A stretch of DNA of 20,558 nt from Calocera cornea HHB12733 (GCA_001632435.1 KV424182.1:1-20558), one strand, 5' to 3'; counted from the first letter of the stretch, positions 1 through 9,132 are shown. A program made the numbers and translations. Notes: generated by a model from the sequence alone, not told the origin.

Positions 1-171
1 GCCGGCATTTACGACTTCCTCGTGTGGGTCTTGCGCACAATCGGGTGCAGCGTCTGGAATGGGTGGCCGTTTAACTACTCGGCTGAAGAGGGTTTGAAGA
101 TTCTGTTTTTCTTCCTCGTTGCCCTTCTTATGGTCGTTGTGTTCCTGTGGGGGAAGTTCTACCATGGTTGA
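1..171 (+). CDS. 3' end of an unrecognised membrane-protein gene (partial)
   Basis: The first frame is open from base 1 to a TGA at 169-171 and encodes 56 residues, the C-terminus of a gene that begins left of the window. A strongly hydrophobic stretch (about residues 35-51, beginning ILFFFLVALL) followed by a basic, short tail (WGKFYHG) looks like a last transmembrane helix. Upstream of it lies a polar loop containing NGWPFNYSAEEG. I do not recognise the family. No start codon is visible, so this may be only the last exon, with its 5' boundary outside the window. It is convergent with the NmrA-like array. The open frame is short, so the call rests on the helix and on the absence of stops; a chance reading frame is possible. 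Confidence 0.45.
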   Translation, partial: AGIYDFLVWVLRTIGCSVWNGWPFNYSAEEGLKILFFFLVALLMVVVFLWGKFYHG

Positions 172-950
172 AAGTTCCTTCTTAGGTGAACTGTAGATTC
201 TTTTCAGAGGCCTCGATCGTACGGCGACGGCTTTCAACGACCCTCCCAGCAGAGGAAGCACACCAAAACGGTCGATCTCTAACTACTGCGCATCACTATC
301 CTAGGACTCGACACCTCAACGTTTGACTGAAACGATCTCCAGCGTTCTGTATTTTTTGGCGCAGGAAGAAGTTGTTTGCATTATCAGCAGCGATGTTCAA
401 AGGTAAGTACATTCTGGATCTGCATAAATTATTCTGAACAGATATTCTAATACTGGCACCGGAAACTGGTGTTGCTTTCCCTCCTATGTGCCAGTATACA
501 TGCAATGTTACAGTATACAGCGGAAACTGCATCACGTGATGCTTGTTCCGGCGTCTAGCCAAGCAGCGGGCTTTGAAACTGGTGGATTTGCACCCGCAAT
601 TTCTGAAACACGTCAGAAAAGGGGTTTTCTCTCTTATCTTAAGACCGATCTACTTCCGCCGGCATCAAAAAACCTAGCTGTCCGCGGAATGCCTCCATAC
701 GCCCGGGGCCGAGAACCGGCGGACGGCACACTTACATGAGCATCAATACGTCGACGCGACACGTCCTCTTGTCGTTCGCACGCGTCGCTCCCTTCCAGAT
801 GGACTGGCTGACAACATCCTCAGTGCTGGCAGGCGTTGCCAAGAATATGGTCAAGAGGCAGACGTGATTGCATTAAGTGGAGGTTTTTGAAACATTATTC
901 ATAATAACCTTTAACTATTCGGACACAGAGTTAACTAGGAGAAAAAGACG
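172..950. other. Convergent intergenic spacer, no gene seen
   Basis: This spacer lies between the 3' end of the membrane-protein gene and the 3' end of the first NmrA-like gene. Short open frames on both strands lack family resemblance, and at least one uses a non-ATG start. Visible structure is limited to a perfect 14-bp palindrome at 529-542 and a 9-base direct repeat, CAGTATACA, at 492-500 and 511-519. The A/T-rich stretch near 890-930 probably belongs to the 3' UTR and polyadenylation region of the NmrA-like gene on the minus strand. Confidence 0.6.
529..542. promoter_or_regulatory. Perfect palindrome with central CACGTG E-box
   Basis: The sequence GCATCACGTGATGC reads the same on both strands and centres on CACGTG (533-538), the core bound by basic helix-loop-helix factors of the Cbf1/Pho4 type. 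It lies between two convergent 3' ends, not upstream of a recognised gene, so regulatory function is uncertain. A 14-bp perfect palindrome is unlikely but not exceptional by chance in 20 kb. Confidence 0.25.
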
Positions 951-1963
951 CTACTGCTTGGACTGCAGGTACGGCACTACCCTCTCACGAACGAAATCCT
1001 CATAGGAATGTGTCTTCACTCCCAGCTCCTCGAGAATATTGGACTGTGGGAATCTATAGTACCCATCGTCGAAGAACTTGAACAGGACTTGGAATCCTGC
1101 CGGAAGGTCGCTCTTGTAGACATATTTGAAGTCTTTGCCGGTCACTACAGCTCTAGGTCAGTAACTTGAATAGCCACAGCAGTGGCATCGATAATCTCAC
1201 CTTTCTTGAGGGTGTTCACTATCTCGTTCACCGAGATCTCGAACGGTGCAGCGACGATGACTTCCTTTGTGAGTTTCGGTCTCCAGGATTCGTCGGCCCA
1301 GTGATCGATCACCGCAAGTACGATATTGCCGAGATCTCCTTCCACCCAAAGCGTTCCCATCTTGGCATCAGGCACGACTGGGACGACGACATTCCATTTG
1401 TTGTGATCCGATGGATCAGGCTGAAGGAAATGTTGCGTGAAAAGATTCTCCGTGAACCAGCCGGTGTGTAGTATGACCGTTGGCTGGCTAGTGGTTGCAA
1501 TGTATTTTTCGACAGCACTCTTATCATCGAAGGGGCTAATGATGGCGGTTAGTGAATGGGACACATTTAAGAGGAGAGAACGTGCGTACGGTATAATATG
1601 TTTCCCACCGGAGATTTCAGAGGCGCCGGGCAAGGAGGACCAGACGAGAAGAGGGACCTTGGCTGCGAAAGCTGCATCCACAATATTGCGACCTTGCGTC
1701 ACTTCCCCCTCCGGTGTGAAGGGTATCGTCACCCCAAACACGGCGTAAGCGCCTTCGAATGCTTTGATAAGGCTGATCTTGTCGGCAGCGCTCGCGGAGA
1801 CGACTTCCACGCCTTTATCCTTGAGCGTCTGTGCAGCCGGAGCATCGGGGTTGCGTGTGATACCGCGAACAGCATACGTGCCGTTCTTGAGGAGGGCGTT
1901 GACAACAGACTGGCCCTGAGTGCCAGTGGCTCCGAGAACAGTGACGATCTTCTTGCCAGACAT
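951..1963 (-). CDS. NmrA-like NADP(H)-binding protein, copy 1
   Basis: Three exons on the minus strand, 1963-1590, 1535-1201 and 1144-951, join to 300 residues. Intron 1 (1536-1589, 54 nt) starts GTACGC and ends CATTAG with a CTAAC branch motif. Intron 2 (1145-1200, 56 nt) starts GTGAGA and ends TGTAG with TACTGAC. Residues 1-20 form a Rossmann beta-alpha-beta unit with the glycine motif GATGTQG at 11-17. R33 and R37 (in RGITRN) suit binding of the NADP 2'-phosphate. F127-D128-x-K130 matches the FDxK motif of the NmrA/HSCARG family. LLVWSSLP and the C-terminal ELGVKTHSYEDF are shared with the three following copies. NmrA-like proteins are cytosolic redox sensors or atypical SDR reductases; the substrate is unknown. 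The ATG at 1963 is supported because all copies begin MSxK just before the first beta strand. Intron 1 is a multiple of three without a stop, so it can be mistaken for coding sequence. Confidence 0.9.
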
Positions 1964-2404
1964 TCGAAGCTCTGAAGAGTAATGCGATTGTCGGAGATGA
2001 CTGCAGTGACTGTGACCGGAGGACAGTTATTGCCTTCAACCACTGATATACCAATTGGAGCCCATCTGTTACGGAGTGCTTTCGAAGCAGTCGATGTCGT
2101 TCATGAAGAGTCTCGTGGTGCAATGCAAGGAGGATTTGGTTTCCACGATTTTCCAATGCCGATCAAGATGTTGCTAGAAACATCGCTGTTGAGGTGAGGA
2201 TGACGTCATCGAGACCCCTGCCACCACCCTGGTCCGAACCGGACGAAACGGCTCCGAGCCTTAGGAGCTTGCCCGACAGGCAGTACTTCGCCGCGCTTTG
2301 CAATTTGTGATCTTTCATTCTTCACATCGTTACTACGTTGACCGTTAGACTTCTGACGTCGCTTGACTTACTTGTATCAGGCGAACTCGCCTCGCGAAGC
2401 TACA
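1964..2404. promoter_or_regulatory. Promoter region of NmrA-like copy 1 and 3' flank of copy 2
   Basis: No gene is seen in these 441 bases. On the minus strand a TATA-like GGTATATC (around 2045-2052) lies about 85 nt before the copy 1 ATG. It overlaps the palindromic CCAATTGG (2051-2058), which offers a CCAAT box in either direction. Further upstream is the CRE-type palindrome at 2199-2210. The part nearest 2404 should be the 3' UTR of copy 2. Short open frames here are unconvincing. Confidence 0.45.
2199..2210. promoter_or_regulatory. CRE-type palindrome TGACGTCA
   Basis: GATGACGTCATC is a perfect 12-bp palindrome containing TGACGTCA, the classic binding site of ATF/CREB-type bZIP factors, which in fungi serve stress and oxidative responses. 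It lies about 240 bp upstream of the ATG of NmrA-like copy 1, a plausible promoter position. That a redox-type gene would be under bZIP control is inference. Confidence 0.35.
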
Positions 2405-3422
2405 CTACTCTTGGGATTGGAAGTACGGAATCACCACTTCACGAACATAGTCCTCAAAAGAATGTGTCTTGATGCCCAGCTCCTCTCGCATGCTAGACTG
2501 ATCCGGGAAGGTATAGAACCCATCGTCGGCCCAGTCAAAGAAAGCCTTCTGTAAGGCGGGAAGATCGGTCTGTCTCACATACTTGACGTCCTTTCCAGTC
2601 ACTAGCAGTACGCATGCAAACGTCAGCTGTAACTCGTCAACCTATGAGCAATCTCCTACCTTTCTGGATGGTATCCACCATGATATTAGCCGATCTTTCG
2701 TATGGAGCGGCGACGATAGGCTCTTTCGTCAGTCGCTGTCTCCATGACGCGTCGTCCCAGTGCTTGATGACCGCGACGACGATATTCCCCAGATCTCCAC
2801 CGATCCAGATACCTCCCATTTTGGATTCAGGCGCCATTGGATAGGTAATGGTCCAGTGGCCAGGAGAGGCCGAATCCGGAATGAGGAGACCGAATGACAA
2901 CAGATTCTCCGCGAAGGAGCCAGCGTGCAGGATGACAGTTGGCTGCCCGGCGGTCTCGATATACTTATCGACGGCCCTCTTCTGGTCAAAGGGGCTAAGA
3001 ATACGGTCAGGAGGCATGTCTACTGTTGTCACAATGGGAGGAACTGACGCAATGGTTGTATACTTGCCGTTGGACGACTCGGCCGCGCCAGGCAACGAAG
3101 ACCAGACGAGCAGGGGAACACCGGCTGCCTTCGCAGCGTCCACGATGTTGCGCCCTTGCAGCTCCTCGCTGTCTTGCGTATACGGAATTGTCACGCCGAA
3201 GACCGCGTAGGCTCCATCGAACGCCTTGATCAAGCTGTCCTTATCGACAATATTTGCGGAAACGACCTCAACACCTTGGTCCCGGAGCGCAGCAGCGGCA
3301 GGGCTGTCCAGGTTGCGCGTGATGGCGCGGATGGCGTACTTGCCGTCTTTGAGAAGGGCGGTAACGACGGAACTCCCCTGAGTACCAGTAGCACCGAGAA
3401 CCACGATGAGCTTGTTCGACAT
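2405..3422 (-). CDS. NmrA-like NADP(H)-binding protein, copy 2
   Basis: Exons 3422-3049, 2994-2660 and 2601-2405 give 301 residues. Exons 1 and 2 are 374 and 335 nt, identical in length to copy 1. Intron 1 (2995-3048, 54 nt) starts GTCAGT and ends TTCTTAG with CTGACC; it has no in-frame stop. Intron 2 (2602-2659, 58 nt) starts GTAGGA and ends TGCTAG with CTGACG. The NADP motif GATGTQG is at residues 10-16, the RAITRN arginine pair follows, and FDQK ends at K130. The C-terminus carries TGKDVKYV and ELGIKTHSFEDYVRE. Role as for copy 1: a predicted NADP(H)-dependent atypical SDR or redox sensor with unknown substrate. An upstream in-frame ATG at 3545 is rejected because the added 41 residues are absent from the paralogues and would cover the likely TATA element. 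Nothing damaged is seen, so this copy looks functional. Confidence 0.9.
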
Positions 3423-3508
3423 GAGGGACGTTAGAAGGAAAGGCTGCGAGCTGCGCTTCGAACGATGACTGCAGGTTCCACACCCTAACCAACCCTCCGT
3501 GTGGCGAT

Positions 3509-3521
3509 GCCCTTTATTAAC
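3509..3521 (-). promoter_or_regulatory. TATA-like element of NmrA-like copy 2
   Basis: On the minus strand the sequence GTTAATAAAGGGC lies about 90-100 nt upstream of the copy 2 ATG at 3422. It resembles the TTAAAAAGG-type elements before the Diels-Alderase-like genes later in the window. The match is by eye only. Confidence 0.35.
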
Positions 3522-3637
3522 GGCACAACAATCCGCAGCAATCATCAGTCACGTCCTATTACAACTCAAGAGGCTGGCTTTCATACGTTATCTCCATGTA
3601 GGACAGGACTGGCTGAATGCCCGTGCGCAGTATGGTA

Positions 3638-4653
3638 TTACGACTTTGATTGGAGGTATGGAACCACCACCTCGCGCGCGTAATCCTCATAAGTGTGCGT
3701 CTTCACACCAAGTTCGTCGAGAATCGCAGAGTGATCGGGGAACCAGTCTAAACCATCATCGGCGAAATTCCACAGTGCATTCATTGAGTCATTTTGTGCG
3801 ACTTCTTCCTGGACATAGATGACATCCTTGCCAGATACTACACGACATCAGGTGAGAAAAGGTCACTTCCTGTCCTCATCAAAGAAAACCCACATTTCTT
3901 GAGGATTTCGACCGTTTCGGCGCCTGTTATCTTGTAGGGCGCTAGGGCGAGGGGCTCTCTCGTCAGCCTGGGCTTCCAGGATGCATCCTCCCAGTGGTCG
4001 ACAATGGCAACGATGGTGTTCCCAAGATCTCCGCCGATCCAAACACCGGGTCGGAAAACCCCTGGGCGCAAGATGGGATAAACGACGTTCCATTTGTTCG
4101 GCTCAGCAGGATCAGGTCTGAGTTGGTGATACGTTAACAGATTCTCGGCAAACGTGCCTGTGTGCACAATTACGGTCGGTTGGCCCGAACTGGGAATGTA
4201 TTTGTCGACGGCGTTCTTCTCATCGAATAGACTGACAGCACTCTCAGCGGACGGCGGCCAGAAAGAAGAACCAACTCACCGAATCGTCGTATACTTCCCG
4301 TTGGAAAGCGCGGTGGTGCTAGGCAAGGAGGACCAGACGAGTAACGGGACATTAGCGGCTTTTGAAGCATCGACTATGTTACGCCCTTGCAGCTCCTCGC
4401 TTTCCGCAGTGAAGGGAACCGTCACGCCGAAGACGGCATAGCAGCCCTCGAACGCGTTGATCAAGCTCTGCTTGTCGACCACATTTGCGGAGACGATCTC
4501 AACACCCTGCTCTCACAGCACGTTGGCAGCCTTCCCTTCCGGATTACGCGTGATACCACGTATTGCATAGTTGCGATGCTTGAGTAGAGCGCTGACGACC
4601 GAGCTGCCCTGCTGTCCAGTGACACCGAGAACGGCAACGATCTTCTTCGACAT
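3638..4653 (-). pseudogene. NmrA-like copy 3 with one premature TGA (nonsense allele)
   Basis: Exons 4653-4280, 4231-3894 and 3837-3638 keep the family structure. Exon 1 is again 374 nt; exons 2 and 3 are 338 and 200 nt. Introns are 4232-4279 (48 nt, GTGAGT...GTCAG) and 3838-3893 (56 nt, GTGGGT...GTGTAG). The frame would code for 303 residues but is interrupted at codon 47 by TGA (plus-strand 4513-4515), where copy 2 has arginine. One C-to-T change in CGA explains it. Beyond it everything is intact: the FDEK motif at 127-130, the WIGGDLGN block, the C-terminal ELGVKTHTYEDY and a normal TAA stop. The glycine motif is GVTGQQG instead of GATGTQG. As written, translation would give a 46-residue peptide. 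A recent nonsense mutation is most likely; an assembly or base-call error is the alternative. Confidence 0.8.
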
Positions 4654-5368
4654 GTGCGCTCGGTACGACCTGATAGAGTTGTCGAAAGAGAACGTTGCAT
4701 GAACCCGCCCATCAGTATCCGTTTATACCGAAGTTGATTGGATGTGACTCTTGGCTGCGAGATGTCAAGGGGAGAACGTCCGCGGCAATATGAGCTGCTT
4801 ACGGAGCATTGTCATTAGCAAGATTTGGAAGATGCAAGCGCCGCTTCCATCAAGCTAGACATTTTCTACTCGTCATTGGACTCACGGTACCCATGATAAG
4901 GCGGAGAAAGCATCCGCGCTACCGTGGGGATTTGCGCGAAGTAGAGCGAAAAACACGCGTCCTTCGCTACGCGGTGAACGGAGATGCGACCACTTGTAAG
5001 AGCTGGAATGGAGATACGCGACCACATGCTGTTCATGGGGCCGCTTGTCAGCTATAGGCCTCTTGGTCAGCTGCACGACCGAAAGTTGTCCGGCCGCAGC
5101 ATAAACAGGATGGTCCGCTTGGAGAAGTTGACAAGCCTGGCGCGGCGGCGTGTACATGTCCGAGCGTGAGCGGCCGAACGGAAGTATCGCGCTCTTTTAC
5201 GCGCGTGACGTAACTCGAGCCCTGAATTGCCCGATAATTCCGCGCGCATCGGACCCTCCATTCCCGTTCTCCTCGAAGTACTACGACGGCAACGGTGCGA
5301 GGTCACAACAGGAAAAGAAGAGCCCCGTCATGATTACTAGCTCTAAATCCACTGGTCTGTTACGCCTA
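4654..5368. other. Spacer between NmrA-like copies 3 and 4, no gene seen
   Basis: About 715 bases hold the promoter of copy 3 and the 3' flank of copy 4. Short open frames on both strands have no recognisable content. An imperfect direct repeat is visible: GGAGATGCGACCACTTG at 4980-4996 and GGAGATACGCGACCACATG at about 5010-5028. The sequence TGACGTAA near 5206-5213 is a CRE-like half match. Confidence 0.5.
4720..4741 (-). promoter_or_regulatory. CCAAT box and TATA box of NmrA-like copy 3
   Basis: On the minus strand CCAAT (complement of 4737-4741) is followed after about 6 nt by GGTATAAACGG (complement of 4720-4730). The TATA-like core sits about 70 nt before the copy 3 ATG. This is the best-formed core promoter in the NmrA-like array, although the gene behind it carries a premature stop. 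Confidence 0.45.
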
Positions 5369-6387
5369 CTACTGTGCGGACTGCATGTAAGGTGCAACAA
5401 CCTCGCGGACAAACTCCGTGTAACTGTGGGGTTTGACACCCAGCTCTTCCAAAATACTTGACTGAGGGAACCTGTAGAAACCTTGATCTGCGAAACTGTA
5501 GGCCAATTTGAGCTCATCCGGAACGTCCCTCACTTGAACATAAGTCACGTCTTTGCCAGTTACTGCAAGCACATGAGTATTCTTGAATCTGAATCGAGGG
5601 CGATGCGATGCGATGCTCACCACTCTTGAGGAGATGGACTATCTCGTGCCCCGAGATGTCGTATGGCGCCGCCACGACAGGCTCTTTCACCAGCCTCTGT
5701 CTCCACGATTCGTTCTCCCAGTGGTTAATGATCGCAAGGACTATGTTACCCAGATCCCCGCCAATCCAAATGCTGCCCATCTTCGCCTCTGGCCGCACAA
5801 TCGGACATGCGACGGTCCATTTGTCGCGATTCAGTGGGTCCGGCTTGAGGATATCAAGTTTCAAGAGGTTCTCAGCGAACCAGCCGGTGTGTATAACAAC
5901 GGTTGGTTGGCCGGTAGTTGCGATGTATTTGTCAACCGCGTTCTTCTTGTCGAAATGACTAGTGCGAGTATCAATACATGGCAATGATTACGAATGAACT
6001 GAGTGAAACGCACTGAATCGCCGTTAGTTTCCCGTAGGAAGCTTCGGTCGCGCTGGGCAAGGAGGACCAGACGAGTAGGGGGACACTTGATTCGTGTGCT
6101 GCGTCGACGATATTGCGGCCCTGCAGCTCCTCGTCGTCCTGAGTGAACGGAATGGTCACGCCAAACACCGCGTAGGCGCCTTCGAATGCCTTGCCGAGGC
6201 TGCTCTTGTCCATAAGGCTGCCGGAGACGACCTCAACGCCTTTATCCTTGAGCTCCTTGGCGGCGGGCGCGTCTAAGGACCGCGTAACAGCTCGAATCGA
6301 GTATGCACCCTGCTTGAGCAACGCGGCGACAACGGAGCCCCCTTGCGTGCCGGTAGCCCCAAGGACAACGACGAGTTTCTGAGACAT
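5369..6387 (-). CDS. NmrA-like NADP(H)-binding protein, copy 4
   Basis: Exons 6387-6014, 5958-5621 and 5562-5369 give 301 residues; exon 1 is 374 nt as in the other three copies. Intron 1 (5959-6013, 55 nt) starts GTGCGT and ends GCACTAG. Intron 2 (5563-5620, 58 nt) starts GTGAGC and ends CTTGCAG, and contains a short GATGC tandem repeat next to the donor. GATGTQG is at residues 10-16, the RAVTRS arginine pair follows, and FDKK ends at K130. WIGGDLGNIVLAIINHWENE and the C-terminal ELGVKPHSYTEF match the paralogues. It is a predicted cytosolic NADP(H)-binding atypical SDR or redox sensor with unknown substrate. It is the most upstream copy and faces away from the second gene array's 3' end. 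Possible TTAAAG TATA-like sequence lies near 6463-6469, about 78 nt before the ATG. Confidence 0.9.
5600..5617. repeat. Short GCGAT tandem repeat inside an intron
   Basis: Three and a half tandem units of the five-base motif GCGAT occur within intron 2 of NmrA-like copy 4, directly beside its 5' splice site on the minus strand. The other copies lack it in this intron. Confidence 0.5.
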
Positions 6388-7035
6388 GTCGGGTCGGAGA
6401 CGAAGTGCTGGAGAGGCGAGAGCAGACGGTACGTTGCTGAGCGCGGGGCCTGAGGATTTCGCGCTTTAACAGCCATGGTTCTACCATCATGCGGCGGACG
6501 GACGAATACGTACTTACCTTCAAACCACGAGAGTGTACGCGGACAAGCACCGGACGAGACTGGTGGTGCTAGCAGCAGACATTATCCCAATTTTATCCTA
6601 CGCGTCTTCCTATGAATGGCGAGCAAAAGATGCGTCCAAAGTGGATCTCTTGGGCCCTTTCGGCGCAGCGGAGACGTCATGCTGACTGAGTATCAGAGGG
6701 TGGGGATACAGCCCCGATTGCCTAGTTCGAGACGGGTTGGAAGACAGTCAAGATAGCACCGGTAATGCATTGGCCGCTGCGGCTGTAGGGTAACCGATCA
6801 GTGACGCAGAGAGAAGCCGCCAGAAAGGCTTGTGATGATGAGTACGCGCTCGGGACGGGCGCGTCGCAGACCAATCACGTGACTGTTACAGAGGAGCGCG
6901 TCAGCCGCGCTGCATAATTTCAATGTTCCTGACTTTCCGGGGCCTTGAGCTCAACGCAGCAGCGAATGATACGCTCTATTTATTGTCCATGCTCTCGGGA
7001 GCTCTACCTGTCTAGCCTATTCGAAGACGCGACCT
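6388..7035. other. Spacer between the NmrA-like and Diels-Alderase-like arrays
   Basis: These 648 bases contain no gene I can support. They hold the upstream region of NmrA-like copy 4 and the 3' flank of the first Diels-Alderase-like gene. A CCAAT box and an E-box overlap closely at 6871-6881. No repeat, transposon end or tRNA-like fold marks the boundary between the two arrays. Confidence 0.5.
6871..6882. promoter_or_regulatory. Adjacent CCAAT and CACGTG motifs
   Basis: The sequence CCAATCACGTGA places a CCAAT box directly against a palindromic CACGTG core (6876-6881). This lies about 490 bp upstream of the ATG of NmrA-like copy 4, in the spacer between the arrays. CCAAT-binding complex and bHLH factors are the known readers of these motifs; use here is inferred. 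Confidence 0.3.
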
Positions 7036-8235
7036 TCACGGCAATGGACCACTATAACCGATCATCCACTCATAGAGGCTGACACCTTCATAAGTCTCTT
7101 TGCCCTGGATTCCGCCAACCACGCTTCCAACCCATCTCATGTACAGAGGCGGTTCGATCTGAATGATCTCGGTGTTGGTGACGTTGACCTCCAGCGTACC
7201 CTCGTGCCCCATGTCGTACACGATGTGGAAGCCTGTCGGAGACTGGTTCGCGCTCGGTGGATAGGTCGAGTTCGCGCCGGTGCCACGAACTGTGAGGGAT
7301 CCGCACGAGTTGGCAAGGATCCTGCCGTTCTCCGACAGATATCCTAACTGGTGCTCGACTCCTTCTAGATCCAGCATGTCGAACCACACGATCGCGTATG
7401 GGCCGAAGCGCGCGTGTCCCCAGTAATAGGTCCCCATGATCTCCATGGGAATGGCGCCCCAGTTCTGTACGCTGATCAGCGGTAGGACGTCACGGCGCGT
7501 CAAGTGCGTACCGAATCGTGATATCCGCGCCCGGTATACTTTAGTGGAATGCCGTTATAGGTCAGATCCACAATGGCCGTTCCGTCGGGAATGGAGTTCG
7601 CCCAGCCGAGCTGATTGGAGACGAGCAACGAAGCTCCTGGTGTGGCTGGTCCGCACGAGGCATGAGAAGGTGCGTCCTGGAGATGCATCAGTGACTGTAT
7701 TTGGTGGAACATTATGACTGCTAACCGAGTATATCTGAATCGTTCCCTGCAGGTTGTTCAGCTTATCGTCCACAGTGATGCCGTAATAAGAGAGGTCCGG
7801 CGTTCCACCCCAGGCATAGCCGGTGCCATTCATCACTCCCGAAGATCCCTCGAGAACAGTATTTATTGCGAGCTCTGTCGCTGCGGCCCCGACGGCGACC
7901 AATGTTCCGTTCGAGAGCTGAATGTTGGCTTCGGCAATGTTGAAAGGCAGCGCGTTCGTCCCTGTTGCTCCCGGCCCGTTGGTGAAGAATATCAGCACGA
8001 TCGACTCCTTCAAGTCGTCCGACACGACATCGAAGTACCACCATTGGAAAGCGCTCGCATTAAAGAAGTCTACTTTTGGACCATCGAAGTCCAATGCTTT
8101 TGCGGCGTATTGGATGGTGCTTGTGCCGTTGAGAGGATAAGAGGGGAAGGTCTTAAGGGTGGGGGTGTAGACTGGCCAAGCGATGGTGACACCCAGCAAA
8201 CACAGAGCTGCTGCCCAGAGCGAGGTGAAGTGCAT
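7036..8235 (-). CDS. Secreted lipocalin-fold Diels-Alderase/CrtC-like protein, copy 1 (divergent)
   Basis: Exons 8235-7726, 7676-7512 and 7464-7036 give 367 residues. Both introns are phase 0: 7677-7725 (49 nt, GTTAGC...CTCCAG, CACTGATG branch) and 7465-7511 (47 nt, GTACGC...GTACAG). Residues 1-19 form a signal peptide. FDGPKVDFFNAS and WWYFDVVSDD (WWYFD at 65-69) are hallmarks of the CrtC/AttH/fungal Diels-Alderase family, as is the C-terminal VGGIQGKETYEGV. Relatives such as Fsa2 control cycloaddition of polyene substrates; the substrate here is unknown. Cysteines in HASCGP (C178) and NSCG could pair in the secretory pathway. N36 and N59 sit in N-glycosylation sequons. This copy differs from its neighbours: the exon 3 start lacks their GDxAFxxDLG sequence, and the C-terminus ends LYEWMIGYSGPLP, not LYEEMGG. 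It nevertheless keeps an open frame and good splice sites. Confidence 0.88.
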
Positions 8236-9132
8236 CGTCGGAGACGTGGTCTATCCCAAATCTGCCTGCCTTCTGTTAGACTCCACGCCTCCTATTTAAC
8301 AGACATGCTGGCTGGAAGGCATGGTCGAGGTACCCACAGCCTTAGTCAACACGTAGATTCTGTACAGATCGAAGTTAGAAGCGGCTATCATCGGGCCCGC
8401 TGAGCAACTTCTGTGAGCTCGGCCCCACGAAATGTACCTGAAAACGTTGGTTCAAACCGAGAATGTGAGTTAGAAGGTATCAGTTGTCCGGTCTCCTCTA
8501 GGCCTCGGACCCGCAGAACGCCGTCTAAGACTCTTGAACAACTTCTCAATGACGCCAGCACAGCACAGTTATCATACGGCAGCCGCATGCGGGAGACGGG
8601 AGACCCTGGGAAAACCGAGCTCCTGTCAAAACGCATCAATAATCCGCTCTGGCGTGCAGGGTTCATTCATTTTCTCCTTCACTAGCGGTACCAATCTCAG
8701 TGCCATTGTGACAAAATAGTCTTAGTTGAACACCCTTTATTTGGGAGCGTCAAGAGCACGTTGAGCTTGCCGTGCCCAGATTTCAAGGTGCCGAGGAATG
8801 CTCCTCGAGGAAGGGCAACATCCCTTCTCCAACGGCTGTGCTTATCATGGCGCAGTCATGTTGTTCTTCCGGAAGTCATGCGGCTGGAAAGAAGCACAAC
8901 TTTACCGAAGGCATCGGCAGTTGGCTTGGGTGGGCAGCCGAATACTGGATAGACAGCATGGCAAGCATGCGCACGAGTAGAATTTTCGTATTCTGCGATC
9001 ACTTCTGCCAGCGTTCTTTGCGTAAGAGTACTCACAAAGTTCCGACCTGAGTTGGTCAGTCTCCAGAATCACTGGATAGTGCAATACAATGAGCAAACTT
9101 TCGAAGTCCATCAGAGTCGTAGTCCTGATACG
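8236..9132. other. Spacer between Diels-Alderase-like copies 1 and 2
   Basis: These 897 bases contain the promoter of copy 1 and the 3' flank of copy 2. Open frames on the plus strand near 8413-8685 and 8761-9050 show no conserved motif. I see no RNA gene, transposon end or array remnant. Confidence 0.5.
8289..8301 (-). promoter_or_regulatory. TATA-like element of Diels-Alderase-like copy 1
   Basis: The minus-strand sequence GTTAAATAGGAGG lies about 55-65 nt before the ATG at 8235. It fits the TTAAA(A/T)AGG pattern found at the same distance before the other copies. Confidence 0.5.

Noticed and set aside
1598..1975. 125-codon plus-strand open frame
   Set aside because: It is the antisense shadow of exon 1 of NmrA-like copy 1.
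3423..3545. Longer N-terminus for NmrA-like copy 2 from an upstream ATG at 3545
   Set aside because: The extra 41 residues are absent in the other three copies, precede a complete Rossmann start (MSNKLIVVLGATG) and overlap the likely TATA element.
4980..5028. Imperfect direct repeat as a possible transposon or repeat-array trace
   Set aside because: There are only two short, diverged units with no terminal inverted repeats, target-site duplication or transposase nearby.
7714..8403. 229-codon open frame on the plus strand
   Set aside because: It lies antisense over exon 1 of Diels-Alderase-like copy 1, whose frame has a signal peptide and the WWYFD motif; the plus-strand frame has no recognisable features.
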